The notes: generated from the letters alone by a model not told the origin. A DNA stretch of 64,000 bases from Candida dubliniensis CD36 (GCF_000026945.1 NC_012861.1:496001-560000), one strand, 5' to 3'; positions 9,060 through 19,243 are shown, counted from the stretch's first letter. Program-made: numbers and translations.

Positions 9060-10157
9060 ATGTCAGTAAAGAAAGCCGGAGTTTTAGGTGCTACAGGTTC
9101 TGTGGGCCAAAGATTTATATTATTATTATCCAAACACCCAGAATTTGAAATCCACGCTTTAGGTGCATCTTCAAGATCTGCTGGTAAGAAGTATAAAGAT
9201 GCAGCCAGTTGGAAGCAAACTGAAACATTACCAGAGACCGAGCAAGACATCATTGTTCAAGAATGTAAACCAGAAGGTAACTTTTTAGAATGTGATGTCG
9301 TTTTCTCGGGATTAGATGCCGATGTTGCAGGTGATATTGAGAAATCATTTGTTGAAGCTGGTTTGGCTGTTGTTTCAAATGCAAAAAACTATAGAAGAGA
9401 AAAAGACGTTCCTTTAGTTGTACCTATTGTCAACCCAGAACATATTGATGTTGTTGAAAATAAAGTGAAACAAGCTGTTTCTAAAGGTGATAAAAAGCCA
9501 GGTTTTACCATTTGTATCTCCAACTGCTCCACTGCAGGTTTGGTTGCACCTTTGAAACCCTTGGTCGAAAAATTTGGTCCTATTGATGCATTAACTACAA
9601 CCACATTACAGGCTATTTCTGGTGCAGGGTTTTCACCCGGTGTTTCTGGAATGGATATTTTAGATAACATTGTTCCATACATTAGTGGTGAAGAAGATAA
9701 ATTGGAATGGGAAACTAAAAAGATATTAGGTGGTGTCAATGCTGAAGGGACTGAGTTTGTGCCAATTCCAGAGAGTGAGATGAAAGTTAGTGCCCAATGT
9801 AACCGTGTACCAGTCATCGATGGACATACTGAATGTATTTCATTAAGATTTGCTAACAGACCAGCTCCATCTGTTGAAGAAGTGAAAAAGTGTTTGAGAG
9901 AATATGAATGTGCTGCTAGTAAATTAGGATGCCATTCCGCACCAAAGCAAACCATCCACGTGTTGGAACAATCAGATAGACCACAACCTAGATTAGACAG
10001 AGACAGAGATAGTGGATATGGTGTTTCCGTTGGTAGAATTAGAGAAGACTCGTTGTTAGACTTTAAAATGGTTGTTTTGTCCCATAACACTATTATTGGT
10101 GCTGCTGGTGCTGGTATTTTGATTGCTGAAATTTTGAAAGCAAAGAACATTATTTAG
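9060..10157 (+). CDS. HOM2: Aspartate-semialdehyde dehydrogenase
   Basis: 365 residues, the usual length for the fungal enzyme. The Rossmann loop GATGSVGQRF lies at residues 10-19. The catalytic Cys156 sits in SNCSTAG, and the acid/base His is probably residue 256 in DGHTECISLRF. The enzyme converts aspartyl-4-phosphate to aspartate semialdehyde with NADPH, the second step towards homoserine, threonine and methionine. It is cytosolic and has no N-terminal presequence. The start is the first ATG, directly before the nucleotide-binding strand. Gcn4- and Cbf1-type sites in the promoter fit general amino-acid control and sulfur control. Confidence 0.97.
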   Translation: MSVKKAGVLGATGSVGQRFILLLSKHPEFEIHALGASSRSAGKKYKDAASWKQTETLPETEQDIIVQECKPEGNFLECDVVFSGLDADVAGDIEKSFVEAGLAVVSNAKNYRREKDVPLVVPIVNPEHIDVVENKVKQAVSKGDKKPGFTICISNCSTAGLVAPLKPLVEKFGPIDALTTTTLQAISGAGFSPGVSGMDILDNIVPYISGEEDKLEWETKKILGGVNAEGTEFVPIPESEMKVSAQCNRVPVIDGHTECISLRFANRPAPSVEEVKKCLREYECAASKLGCHSAPKQTIHVLEQSDRPQPRLDRDRDSGYGVSVGRIREDSLLDFKMVVLSHNTIIGAAGAGILIAEILKAKNII

Positions 10158-10337
10158 GCATTATATAGGAGAAAATTACGTTGAATTAAAGTGATTTATA
10201 AGAATGGTTTTCAACCGTTTCTATACTGTAAGTAGTTCACAAGCTTAATACAAAACAATACATCATAAAGCAACGCTTTTTTTTTTTTTTTTTTTGGTTC
10301 TTGTCTTGCTTTTCTGAATTCTATATTCAACCCTTTA

Positions 10338-11180
10338 ATGTGCCATTGGGCAACTGTCATCAAACAGTTGGAACTCATTCAACATGACAACATTGAAGAC
10401 CATATTTTTGAATTGTATTCCGAGAGGCAGCTTCAAAACAATTTAGGTTACGTCGATCGTACAGCTAATGAAATTACTGTTACACTACCAAGAAATAAAA
10501 TTGACTTGAACATCACCCAATCATTGACTCTGCTAGCCAACCAAAAAAGTAATCCTTCGTCAACAGGGTATATATGTTGGAAATCTTCAATACATTTCAC
10601 AGATTGGTTAATTTCATCAGAGTGTCCGTTCAAATTATCGAAAAAATTTACCATTTTAGAATTAGGATCAGGTACAGCAGCAGTATGTGCATCTGTCCTA
10701 CTGTCTAAAGTTCAACATTTTATTGCAACCGACCAGAAACATGTTTTGAAGTTGTTAAGACAAAACATTGAGAATAATGTATCAAGTTTTACTAATAGCA
10801 TTATTTCAAAAAACCGTGGTGGCAAACATCACCAAGTAATTGATGTGATTGAGTTTGATTGGGAAAACATCGATATGGGAAAGCTCAATATACAAAGCTT
10901 GAACTTACAGAAACAGTACCCTGATGTGATAATCGCATGTGATACAATTTATAATGAATACTTGATTTCCCATTTTATTAAGTCTTTAAACACATTGATG
11001 GCAGATAGTCAAAAAACCGTTGCATTAGTTGCAATTCAATTGCGAGATCCAATTACATTTGAGGTGTTTGTGACAGAAGTTGTCCAAGATAGGAACCTTT
11101 CGCTATATAATGTACCTGATCATTTGTTGAGTGATGATCTAAAGAATGGTTATGTAGTTTACTGTATACTTAAAAGCTGA
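10338..11180 (+). CDS. RKM5: Protein-lysine methyltransferase, METTL21/RKM5-like
   Basis: 280 residues. The class I methyltransferase fold shows the SAM motif ILELGSGTAAV (about 106-116) and the preceding family signature TGYICWKSSIHFTDWL (about 76-91), equivalent to the TG..LW..S..L..WL of METTL21-type enzymes. PDVIIACDTIYNEYL (about 195-210) corresponds to the post-motif region that forms the substrate pocket. Yeast Rkm5 monomethylates Lys46 of ribosomal protein Rpl1. The related Efm enzymes (elongation-factor methyltransferases) share the fold, so the exact substrate is inferred. The gene lies 180 bases downstream of HOM2 in the same orientation, with a T-run between them. Confidence 0.7.
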   Translation: MCHWATVIKQLELIQHDNIEDHIFELYSERQLQNNLGYVDRTANEITVTLPRNKIDLNITQSLTLLANQKSNPSSTGYICWKSSIHFTDWLISSECPFKLSKKFTILELGSGTAAVCASVLLSKVQHFIATDQKHVLKLLRQNIENNVSSFTNSIISKNRGGKHHQVIDVIEFDWENIDMGKLNIQSLNLQKQYPDVIIACDTIYNEYLISHFIKSLNTLMADSQKTVALVAIQLRDPITFEVFVTEVVQDRNLSLYNVPDHLLSDDLKNGYVVYCILKS

Positions 11181-11547
11181 TAGAGTTAGTGGTCATATCT
11201 TTGAATCTATGTATTCCATACTGTAATCAGAAAGAAAGCAGAGAAGAAGTATCTCTTCGTTCGCAAAATGATCTTTCTTCAATAGACAAGCAAAAAAAAA
11301 AAAAGAGCACCTACAAAAAAATCTTTGAACATCTTAAAAATCTGTTTAAAGACCCCAGAAAGGACGACGAGGGGAATCAATAAATATTATATTGAGTGGG
11401 TAGATATTATTGATTAAGGAAAACAAGCTTGATTGATATTAATTGACCTATACTTTGAAGAAATTATTGTTGATTATAGTTTAATTTTGTTTTTTGTTTT
11501 TTTTGGCATTTCATATACACAATTATAATTTTAGTTTGTTCATCCAT
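11181..11547. other. Intergenic: RKM5 3' flank and SAC3 promoter
   Basis: 367 bases. A 64-codon ATG frame (11189-11383) rich in Lys, Ser and Asp begins eight bases after the RKM5 stop. Much of it is an A-run (near 11292-11304), and I do not consider it a gene. The SAC3 frame can be extended upstream to 11494 only through a non-ATG codon. Confidence 0.5.
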
Positions 11548-14500
11548 ATGTCATTATTCGGAAGTTCGACAATTGCAAATGGTACTCCACTGGGTAATAT
11601 ATTTGCCAATCAATCTAATTTTGGAAACTTTTTAGGGGGAAGTCAACCAAATGGTAACAAACAAAGCAATTTCAAAACAGCTTTAGTTTTTAATAATGAC
11701 AAGAACACTATCAATACAGGATCATCCGAAAAGAATGCACACACACCAGAAACATGGAAACAATCTAGCATCACCCCACAGAAGGAGCAATCAACAATTT
11801 CAGCTCCTAAGCAAATTTCAAAATTACAAGTATTTAAAGAAAGTGATATTGTAGCAGCTGGAACTTTATTCGAACACCCTGAACGACTAGGTTTTAATCA
11901 CAGAAGACCAACAGAAGTACGAGCAATACCAAAATGTTTTCTAACGCAACCAAAACTCTTGTGTACTCCCCCATTTGTTCCAAATGCATGGGATCAAGAA
12001 AATCAGAATAAATTGAATTTAATGGAAGCAGAGAATGGAGGAAGAGACTATCAAGGATTGTATGAAGAGATGCAAAAGCTTCGAGAAATAGAAAGAACCA
12101 AGATGGAGGAGTTGGGGTTGGTGGATGCGGAAAACGTAGCTAAAGACTTAACTGAAGCAATATCGTTTTCCGGTTCCTGTCTTGATATGTGTCCCGTATT
12201 TGAAAGAGTGAGAAGGCAATTGGAAAATAATGTGAAGGCATTGGAGAAAGATCCGATATCAAACAAAATTTCGCGAGAGCGTGCAGTTAAAGCATTTTCA
12301 AGACCAGCAGCTGGCCAGCCGCCTCCATTGCCATCGGATGTTAGACCACCACATGTTTTGAGTCAAACACTAAACTACTTGGTTGACAATATTTTACAAC
12401 AACTTCCAGAAGCTCATTCATTTATCTGGGATAGAACACGGTCGATAAGACAGGATTTCACGTATCAGAATAATTTTGGTCCCGACGCTGTTGACTGTAA
12501 TGAAAGAATCGTTAGAATACATTTATTGTCGTTGCATATAATGGCAGGCAGTGATGTAGAGTATTCCCAACAACAAGAATTAGAACAGTTCAATAAGGCA
12601 TTGCAAACATTAATGGAAATCTATCAAGATGTTAGAAATAATGGAGGCAAGTCTCCGAATGAAGCTGAATTTAGAGCGTACCACTTATTAAGTCATATAA
12701 GGGATCCTGACTTGGAAAGGCAAATTCAAAAGTTGCCTGATGAAATTTATAATGACAAATTAGTACAGCTAGCATTAAGATTCAGAAAGATCACGACACA
12801 AAACAATGTTGTTGAAAGGGGTGTACCGAATCTAGTCGGGGCATTGAATTTGTACACAGAATTTTTCCGACTTGTTTATAGTGATGAAACTCCTTTCTTG
12901 ATGGCATGTTTATTAGAAACACATTTTAACGAAATAAGGTTTTATGCGCTTAAGGCTATATCCCGAAGTTTCCACACAAAAACCAAACCTTATACAATTC
13001 AACGATTACAGCAAGTTTTGGGATTTGATTCTATAGAAAAACTACAAAAGTTTCTCAATTACTACGATATAGATATTATCAATGTCAATGGTGAAGTTTT
13101 GGTCGACTTATTCAATAAGGAGAAATTGGAGACTACCTATAAATTAAACTCATTCCATGAGAAAGCAAAGTATTCACCACCATATTCAACACAATTAGAT
13201 AATAAGTACAAAGGACTAGATTGGAAGTTTTTTGTAAATAGTGGTCGTCCAAATACAGGAATAGAACTTAATTCCCAACCACCAACTGTGGAAGTGGTTT
13301 CCAATCCTCAGTCATCAGACTTTGCTAATGTTACTAGTTTCAAGAAACCTGAAACCATCAATACATTTGGTTCTACTGGTTTGCAATCACAATCACAACC
13401 TCAACCTCAGTCTTTCAAAGTGCCAAATAACGGCCCTGAAAGGAGTATTTTCAACTTCAAGCTGGATACAACTTCTACACCTGAATCCATAAAACCTAGC
13501 AACGTGAACTCCGTTCTATCAGACACTGAGCAAGTAAAACCAGTGTTTCTGTTTCCATCAAATGTAACCACCACTAACAGTATTCTAAAGCTGAATGTTC
13601 CACAACAACCATTGCAATCTTTCGGTAAAGCGGCTCCTAATATTGCGATACCGAAGGAGTCAAATTTGAATAAAGTTCCATTAAAGGCTTCACCAAGTTT
13701 ATCATTTGGCATTACCCAGCCCCAGAATGAGAAAAAAAAAGTGAAACCATCAGAGCAAGAAAGTGCCAAAGTATCGACACCAGCTCTTGTTAAGAACTCA
13801 CTTCCAGCTGTCCCGGAAAAAGTAAAATTGACTCAATCAAAGATGTTCCCATTGGCTCTCCAACAAGTATTCCACCAGATGTTACAAGACACAGTTAAAT
13901 CAGAACTACAGGTTGTTCTTTCCAAGTTGTTAACCAGATATCATAGTGCATTAGAAAGAAGAAAAGTTATTCATTCATTAGGGTTTGAGTTATACGATGC
14001 CTTTTTGAGAGAAGTGATGTACGAGTGTGTTTTGGAGGCTCGGGCAGCTCAATTTTATGACTTTCATTTGAAGAAAAGAAAGATTAAGGCTATCATCAGG
14101 AATTCAAAAAAAGCTGTTAATAAGTTGCGTGAAAAGAAAATGAAAATGTATGAATTGAAATCAGTGAATTTTGAGAAATTGAAGAAAAACAAAAGAAGAC
14201 TTTCAATAAGCAGTTTTGAAAGTAACTCTAGCTTTAGTAAGAGGAAAAGACATGATAGTTTTGATGTATCTATTATCAGTGAAAAGCAACTTGAGGTTCA
14301 TGAACTATGGGCTCCTTTCAATTTGTCAATATTTTTAAGAAATTGCTCAGAGAACTTGAAAATGAAAATATATCAAAATAATTTGGATTTGAAGTTTTTG
14401 TTAATTGTGGAAAATTGGAATTCTCCATATTCAAAATGGTTAAATTCGAAGTTGGGGTTAAAAGCCAATGTGAAATTGTCTGTGCTTGAGAATTCTATTC

Positions 14501-15180
14501 TGAATGACAAAATAAATTTGCTTATTACTAGTATGCCCAATAAAGAACATTTGAATGAAGAGTTTTTTGCAAATGCATCTTTTGTTTTATTCGAATGTGG
14601 GTTGACCCTCTCAAATGCAATTTCAATTCACGAAAAATTACAAGCTGATGGGAAAATCTTGAAAAAAATCATATCTTTGATTGATAAATATAGTTGCTAT
14701 AAAGTTCTGATCATTATTAATTTTTGGGATGTTAGTGGGTCAAACATAACAACCTCGGAAGTTGCTAGTTTGTTGGATTTGACACAGTATACAACTGTGT
14801 CTAATTTGAAGAGTTTGGTGTTATGTGATATGACAACTAAAAACGGGAACATCAATACTATTTTATCACAAGCATTCAACAAGGTTAGTTTAGAGTTTAA
14901 TGGAGAATTAAGTTCAACAGGCTCAAAATATGAGTATAATGAAACCAAACTGAAACTGAAACTGAAATCTCAACTGCAAATGCTACAGAAGTTAAGCCAT
15001 AAGATTGCAAACCACAAGATTCGAGATATGGCAAACTTAAGCTATAACTCATCAATTATAGAGGAAAGCACTCCGCAAACATCTCCTAAACGCAAAAAGG
15101 TTGACGATAATCGAGCTAATACTAGTTTGAGTCAATTGCAAGACTTGACTGCAGAAATCAGGAGAAAGTATAAAAAGTAG
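11548..15180 (+). CDS. SAC3: Nuclear mRNA export factor Sac3 (TREX-2 scaffold)
   Basis: 1210 residues from the ATG at 11548, close to the yeast protein (1301). The N terminus has nucleoporin-like FG dipeptides (LFGSS, NFGNFLGG). The SAC3/GANP domain follows (about 155-500), with the hallmark SGSCLDMCPVFERVRR, IRQDFTYQN and LVGALNLYTEFFRLVY. The middle is low-complexity Ser/Pro/Gln. A helical stretch ALQQVFHQMLQDTVKSEL (about 770-800) matches the Cdc31/Sus1-binding CID region, and a long charged C-terminal part follows. Sac3 scaffolds TREX-2 (Thp1, Sem1, Sus1, Cdc31) at the nuclear pore and couples transcription to mRNA export. Four CTG codons cluster at 14950-14976 (see findings); under CUG-to-Ser decoding they read as Ser. 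Confidence 0.95.
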   Translation: MSLFGSSTIANGTPLGNIFANQSNFGNFLGGSQPNGNKQSNFKTALVFNNDKNTINTGSSEKNAHTPETWKQSSITPQKEQSTISAPKQISKLQVFKESDIVAAGTLFEHPERLGFNHRRPTEVRAIPKCFLTQPKLLCTPPFVPNAWDQENQNKLNLMEAENGGRDYQGLYEEMQKLREIERTKMEELGLVDAENVAKDLTEAISFSGSCLDMCPVFERVRRQLENNVKALEKDPISNKISRERAVKAFSRPAAGQPPPLPSDVRPPHVLSQTLNYLVDNILQQLPEAHSFIWDRTRSIRQDFTYQNNFGPDAVDCNERIVRIHLLSLHIMAGSDVEYSQQQELEQFNKALQTLMEIYQDVRNNGGKSPNEAEFRAYHLLSHIRDPDLERQIQKLPDEIYNDKLVQLALRFRKITTQNNVVERGVPNLVGALNLYTEFFRLVYSDETPFLMACLLETHFNEIRFYALKAISRSFHTKTKPYTIQRLQQVLGFDSIEKLQKFLNYYDIDIINVNGEVLVDLFNKEKLETTYKLNSFHEKAKYSPPYSTQLDNKYKGLDWKFFVNSGRPNTGIELNSQPPTVEVVSNPQSSDFANVTSFKKPETINTFGSTGLQSQSQPQPQSFKVPNNGPERSIFNFKLDTTSTPESIKPSNVNSVLSDTEQVKPVFLFPSNVTTTNSILKLNVPQQPLQSFGKAAPNIAIPKESNLNKVPLKASPSLSFGITQPQNEKKKVKPSEQESAKVSTPALVKNSLPAVPEKVKLTQSKMFPLALQQVFHQMLQDTVKSELQVVLSKLLTRYHSALERRKVIHSLGFELYDAFLREVMYECVLEARAAQFYDFHLKKRKIKAIIRNSKKAVNKLREKKMKMYELKSVNFEKLKKNKRRLSISSFESNSSFSKRKRHDSFDVSIISEKQLEVHELWAPFNLSIFLRNCSENLKMKIYQNNLDLKFLLIVENWNSPYSKWLNSKLGLKANVKLSVLENSILNDKINLLITSMPNKEHLNEEFFANASFVLFECGLTLSNAISIHEKLQADGKILKKIISLIDKYSCYKVLIIINFWDVSGSNITTSEVASLLDLTQYTTVSNLKSLVLCDMTTKNGNINTILSQAFNKVSLEFNGELSSTGSKYEYNETKLKLKLKSQLQMLQKLSHKIANHKIRDMANLSYNSSIIEESTPQTSPKRKKVDDNRANTSLSQLQDLTAEIRRKYKK

Positions 15181-15759
15181 GCGACGTATATGTGACGGTC
15201 AAATACTAGAGTATTTACAAATCTCATACATGCATATGTATATATATTTAGTAAATATAGTTTTTGGTATACCAGTTATCGAGTATTTGCTACTACAATA
15301 AGTCTTCTCTCGCCTTAATTGGAGAGAGCCTCATTTTCAATATTATGCTATTGTTTAATTCGCCAACACCTAGTCCAATTATGTCGGGAAGAAACTTACT
15401 GTTCATGACACTCTCAGGCAGAATAATGTCTAATATGCTTAGAATCGGAATATCATTAGCTCGGTAAAGCCATTTTACATCTTATAATCAATACATGGTA
15501 CTTTGTATTTCCAATTCTTTTTTCTTTTCCCTTTGAATCCGAAATACAAATTGTGAACAGCAACAAGTTTCTTTTTTTTTTTTTTTTTCCATTTTTTTAT
15601 AAACCACCAGAAGAACAAACCCAAACAAAAAAAAAAATAACATTCTTTTCTCTATTATTACCCTTCCTAGTGTGTAATATATCAACAAAGTATCAGCCTT
15701 TTTTTGTCAACTTTTATCATTACTAAATAAAGCTATTTAATATATTCATCTTTGTCACA
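15181..15759. other. Intergenic: SAC3 3' flank and ENT3 promoter
   Basis: 579 bases with a T-run near 15570-15588. A 62-codon minus-strand frame without an early ATG (15293-15481) has protein-like composition, discussed in the findings. No RNA gene was recognised. Confidence 0.5.
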
Positions 15760-17192
15760 ATGGATCTTTTAAAGGATGCAGCTAAGAATTTGAATCTTTA
15801 CGAAGTTAAGGCTTATGTTCGTAAGGCCCAAAATGGTATGTTTTGAAATTTTTCCAGAGGGTTTTAGTATAAGGCTCCATTCCCGTTATTCCAGAATTAT
15901 GTTACTAACAAGCACTTTACTCTGTTAAAGTTGCCATGAACTTGACTGAAATGGAATCAAAGGTACGTGAAGCAACCAATAATGAGCCATGGGGTGCTCC
16001 GAGTACATTGATGGCGCAGATTGCCAGTGGGACCTATAATTATCGAGAACGTGAAGAGATAGTTGCCTTTATTTTTCGTAGATTTACTGAAAAAGCTGCC
16101 AATGAATGGAGACAGATTTACAAATCATTACAGTTGTTGGATTACTTAGTCAAGAATGGATCAGAGAGAATTATTGATGATGTCAGAGCTAATATTTCCT
16201 TGATTCAAATGTTAAAATCTTTCCATTATATTGATTCAAAGGGAAGAGATCAAGGGATAAATGTCAGAAACAAATCGAAAAATTTGATTGCATTTTTAAA
16301 TGACGATAATTTGATTAGATCAGAACGTAAAAAGGCAAGAGCCAACGCAAAGAAATTTGGTGGTGTTTCGTCTGCTGCATATGGTGGTGCATCCTCTATG
16401 GGAACTGGATTTGGAAGCGGTGGATCGACTTTCACTGGTGACGATGAAGATTTTGCCAATAGAGTATACGGGGATGGGGGTGTTTATGGTGAAAGATTTG
16501 ATGATCCTGCATCTGCTTATAATAATGGTGCCACTGGCAATGACAATTTTGAAGAATATGATGTGCAAGCTTCTTCTTCTCAAGCAACATCAAAACCTAC
16601 TACCAGCTCTTCCAGGGTTAATGCACAGGCATCTAAGAAAGAGCCACAGAATGATTTATTAGGAGATTTGCTTTCGTTTGATGGCGACGGGCAACAGAAG
16701 AACACAAACACTGCAACTCCTTCAAGGGTGACAGGAGGAGGAGTAGCAGCAAATGATGATGATGATGACGACTTTGATGACTTTCAAGCAGCCCCATCTC
16801 AACCTCAAAAACCAGCCAATTTATCTAATAGCTTAAATAACTTGTACAACACTTCATCACAACAACAACAGCAAGCAGCTTCTCGTCAAAACTATAATGT
16901 AAGCTATCAATCATCTCAATCAACTGGCCCAGCAAAGACAACTAGTAATAACGATGCTTTTTCATCATTGTTTTCTTCGGCCAAGACAAAATCCAAGACA
17001 TCTGCCGGGAACACAAGCACATCTTCCACTGCCACTCCAACTGCATCTACTAATGCTTCAAATCATACAACTGGTGCGAATGATGATTTCTTTGGTGGAT
17101 TTAGCAGTAGTAGTAGTAATACCAAACCTGCCACTAATGGTAATGGGACAAACAATACTAACAGTGGTGACATTGATTTATTAAGTTTTTAA
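15760..17192 (+). CDS. ENT3: Epsin-type clathrin adaptor Ent3 (spliced)
   Basis: Exon 1 is 15760-15835 (25 codons plus one base: MDLLKDAAKNLNLYEVK...), the intron is 15836-15930 and exon 2 is 15931-17192. Splicing gives 445 residues and restores the ENTH domain (about 1-150), with NEPWGAPSTLMAQIASGTYNYREREEI and the DDNLIRSERKKA helix. The tail is low-complexity Gln/Ser/Thr/Asn with acidic clusters (DDDDDDFDDFQAA, NDDFFGGF) that look like adaptor-ear/GGA-binding motifs, and ends GDIDLLSF. Yeast Ent3 acts at the trans-Golgi and endosomes, binding PI(3,5)P2, clathrin adaptors and SNAREs. The sequence is closer to Ent3 (KVREATNNEPWG) than to Ent1/2. The ATG at 15936 is internal to the domain. 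Confidence 0.93.
15836..15930 (+). other. ENT3 intron
   Basis: 95 bases. The donor is GTATGT at 15836-15841, the branch point a perfect TACTAAC at 15903-15909, and the acceptor ends AAG at 15928-15930. No CAG or TAG lies between branch point and acceptor. Removing it joins codons 25 and 26 (Asn-Val) in frame with the ENTH domain. Confidence 0.9.
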
Positions 17193-17671
17193 AACAAACT
17201 AATGGAGGTCATTTGGTAAATTGATTTGAGTTTTACAGAATGAATAAGAGACGAGGATGATGTTAGAACAAAGATCTCTATAGATTTCGATTATTTTGCG
17301 TTTATTTTATTATACCATATATTTGTTTTTACTTGATTTTGTTTAGTTCTACTCTATATTTTACTAGTAATCTATGGTTATCTAAAATAGAAGCTCGAGA
17401 CAAAGCATGAAACCTGTGTGTTATCATTCTTCTAAGAATTCTTGTTTCTTTTTAAAAGTGGTTATTGGAGTGTATTGATTTACACTATTTTTGCCCTTTT
17501 ATGGTGCTGGGACATTTAGAAGTTCAGAGATTTTTTTGGGGAGGGTTTCTGATTCGATGGGGGCCGAAAAGAAGCAAGGGGGGGAGTGAGCGCAAGAAAG
17601 AGTTTTTTCAAACATTTTTTTTCAACCTTTTTCTCCAGTTCAATAACAATAATCGAATTAACCCAACAACC
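17193..17671. other. Intergenic: ENT3 3' flank and CPR3 promoter
   Basis: 479 bases. A G-rich stretch at about 17538-17587 includes a run of seven G (17578-17584) and an AGGGG element (17577-17581), the STRE core, about 90 bases before the CPR3 start. The CPR3 frame is open upstream to 17465, but that extension has no cyclophilin-like or presequence-like character. Confidence 0.5.
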
Positions 17672-18247
17672 ATGTTTAAGACGGCTTTAACAAAACCATT
17701 GAGCTTGAACTCTGCTAGATTTTTTTCGACCACTCCAAGAGCTTTCGGGACTAAAGTTTTTTTCAACACTTCCATCAATGGTGAGAAGCAACCACCAATC
17801 ACCTTTGAGTTATATGATGATGTTACTCCAATCACCGCTGAAAACTTTCGTGTTTTGTGCACCGGTGAAAAAGGTGTAGGATACAAGGGATCTATTTTCC
17901 ACCGTATTATTCCACAATTTATGCTTCAAGGTGGTGATTTTGAAACTGGTAAAGGGTATGGTGGTTATTCGCCAACTCACAATAATGATAAGTTCAACGA
18001 TGAAAATTTCATCAAGAAGCACGACAGACCAGGTTTGTTATCTATGGCCAATGCTGGTCCCAACACCAACGGATCTCAATTCTTTATTACTACTGTTCCA
18101 TGTCATTGGTTGGATGGTAAACACGTTGTCTTTGGTGAAGTTGTCGATGGGTTTGATGTTGTTAAGAAGATTGAAGGCTGTGGTACTTCTAGTGGTACTC
18201 CTCGTGCCAGTGTCGTTATTGAAGAGAGTGGTGAAGCAGAGAAATAA
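17672..18247 (+). CDS. CPR3: Mitochondrial peptidyl-prolyl isomerase (cyclophilin)
   Basis: 191 residues from the ATG at 17672. The first ~28 residues ([24 protein letters not shown]) form a basic, Ser/Arg-rich mitochondrial presequence with an FFST-type cleavage context. The cyclophilin domain fills the rest. The catalytic and cyclosporin-binding residues are visible in [32 protein letters not shown] and the Trp of [12 protein letters not shown]. Cpr3 catalyses proline isomerisation in the matrix and assists folding of imported proteins. The length is close to yeast Cpr3 (182). It is tail-to-tail with the next gene, 249 bases between stops. Confidence 0.93.
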   Translation: MFKTALTKPLSLNSARFFSTTPRAFGTKVFFNTSINGEKQPPITFELYDDVTPITAENFRVLCTGEKGVGYKGSIFHRIIPQFMLQGGDFETGKGYGGYSPTHNNDKFNDENFIKKHDRPGLLSMANAGPNTNGSQFFITTVPCHWLDGKHVVFGEVVDGFDVVKKIEGCGTSSGTPRASVVIEESGEAEK

Positions 18248-18496
18248 GTATCTTCTAAATAACAAGCAAAGCACATTCGAGTAATATATCTGTATATTAA
18301 TTTGTTTAAACAAAGTGAAAAATGCAAATGAATATATTCTCTTATATTATATATATGTTCAAATATAACTTACAACCGAGTTCCGTAAACATTGAACCAT
18401 TATTCTACATCCTATTAGTAATATATTGGAGGGGTTTTTTAAACATTTTAACAATATCACTTCCTCGTAGTCCCACCATTCAAGTATGCTTCCATT

Positions 18497-19243
18497 TTAG
18501 TATTTAAAAACAGGATCTTCTTCAGTCTTGATCAAGTCTTTTGGTAACTTCTTTTTCAATTCAGCCAACTTATCATAATCACCAGCCAAGATTCTGGCAA
18601 CAACCAAGTCATCTCTATCTTGGATTTCCCTTTTGGATTTACCTTCATTGCTCAAAAATTCCTTGGCCTTAGCAGTGTCTCCGTGGAAATAATCTTCCAT
18701 AGCTCTCAATCTCAATTCCTTTTCTGCCCAATCAGGACCTTCTAATTCTCTCAATTTGGTCTGTTGGGTGTATTTAACGTAGAATATATAAGCAAAAACT
18801 GGTAATACAATGTAAAAGTATGGAATTTCCCAACCTTCGGCTTTTGAGGTTTCTCTGATGATTTTCCACTTTAATTCACCAGTACTAGCATCTTTATAAG
18901 GAATTTTGTCAATGATTTTACCTGAATCTTTAGAAACAAAACCAAAGTGTGTTAAATCTTGGGAGTTGTCTTTGAATAATTGTAATTGCTCCTTTGGGAT
19001 TCCTGGCAATATCCAATTCCACTCTGAATAATTTCTTTTATAGTACAAGTTTTGTAATTCAGCAATAGTTTTAAATTCTTCATCAGTAGGGACTCTTGGT
19101 GATCCATCTGGGTTGGTATAAATCTTAGTGACAGAAGGTAAAGAGTTTAACTTCAGACGAATTTCTTGTTCTAATCCAAAATTGAATTTTTGAGGTTTAT
19201 ATTTGAACAATGTTGAAATCGGAAACTTGAACGTAAACTTCAT
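18497..19243 (-). CDS. Probable mitochondrial single-pass membrane protein, family not recognised
   Basis: 248 residues from the ATG at 19243; a longer frame upstream starts without ATG. The N terminus (MKFTFKFPISTLFKYKPQKF) is basic and amphipathic, like a mitochondrial targeting signal. A soluble section rich in aromatic residues follows (LYYKRNYSEWNWILPGIP), then one membrane segment at about residues 140-158 (IPYFYIVLPVFAYIFYVKY). A charged, helical C-terminal domain (about 160-248) follows, with GPDWAEKELRLRAMEDYFHGD. This layout suggests an inner-membrane protein with its C-terminal domain on one side. A respiratory-complex accessory subunit is one possibility, but this is a guess from layout only. 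I do not recognise an S. cerevisiae counterpart. Confidence 0.75.
   Translation of the reverse strand: MKFTFKFPISTLFKYKPQKFNFGLEQEIRLKLNSLPSVTKIYTNPDGSPRVPTDEEFKTIAELQNLYYKRNYSEWNWILPGIPKEQLQLFKDNSQDLTHFGFVSKDSGKIIDKIPYKDASTGELKWKIIRETSKAEGWEIPYFYIVLPVFAYIFYVKYTQQTKLRELEGPDWAEKELRLRAMEDYFHGDTAKAKEFLSNEGKSKREIQDRDDLVVARILAGDYDKLAELKKKLPKDLIKTEEDPVFKY

Noticed and set aside
9389..10150. 253-codon frame antisense to HOM2
   Set aside because: A long shadow frame with no homology; HOM2 on the plus strand is unambiguous.
11189..11383. 64-codon ATG frame right after RKM5
   Set aside because: Its Lys-rich part comes from an A-run and it has no recognisable features; more likely 3' UTR and SAC3 leader.
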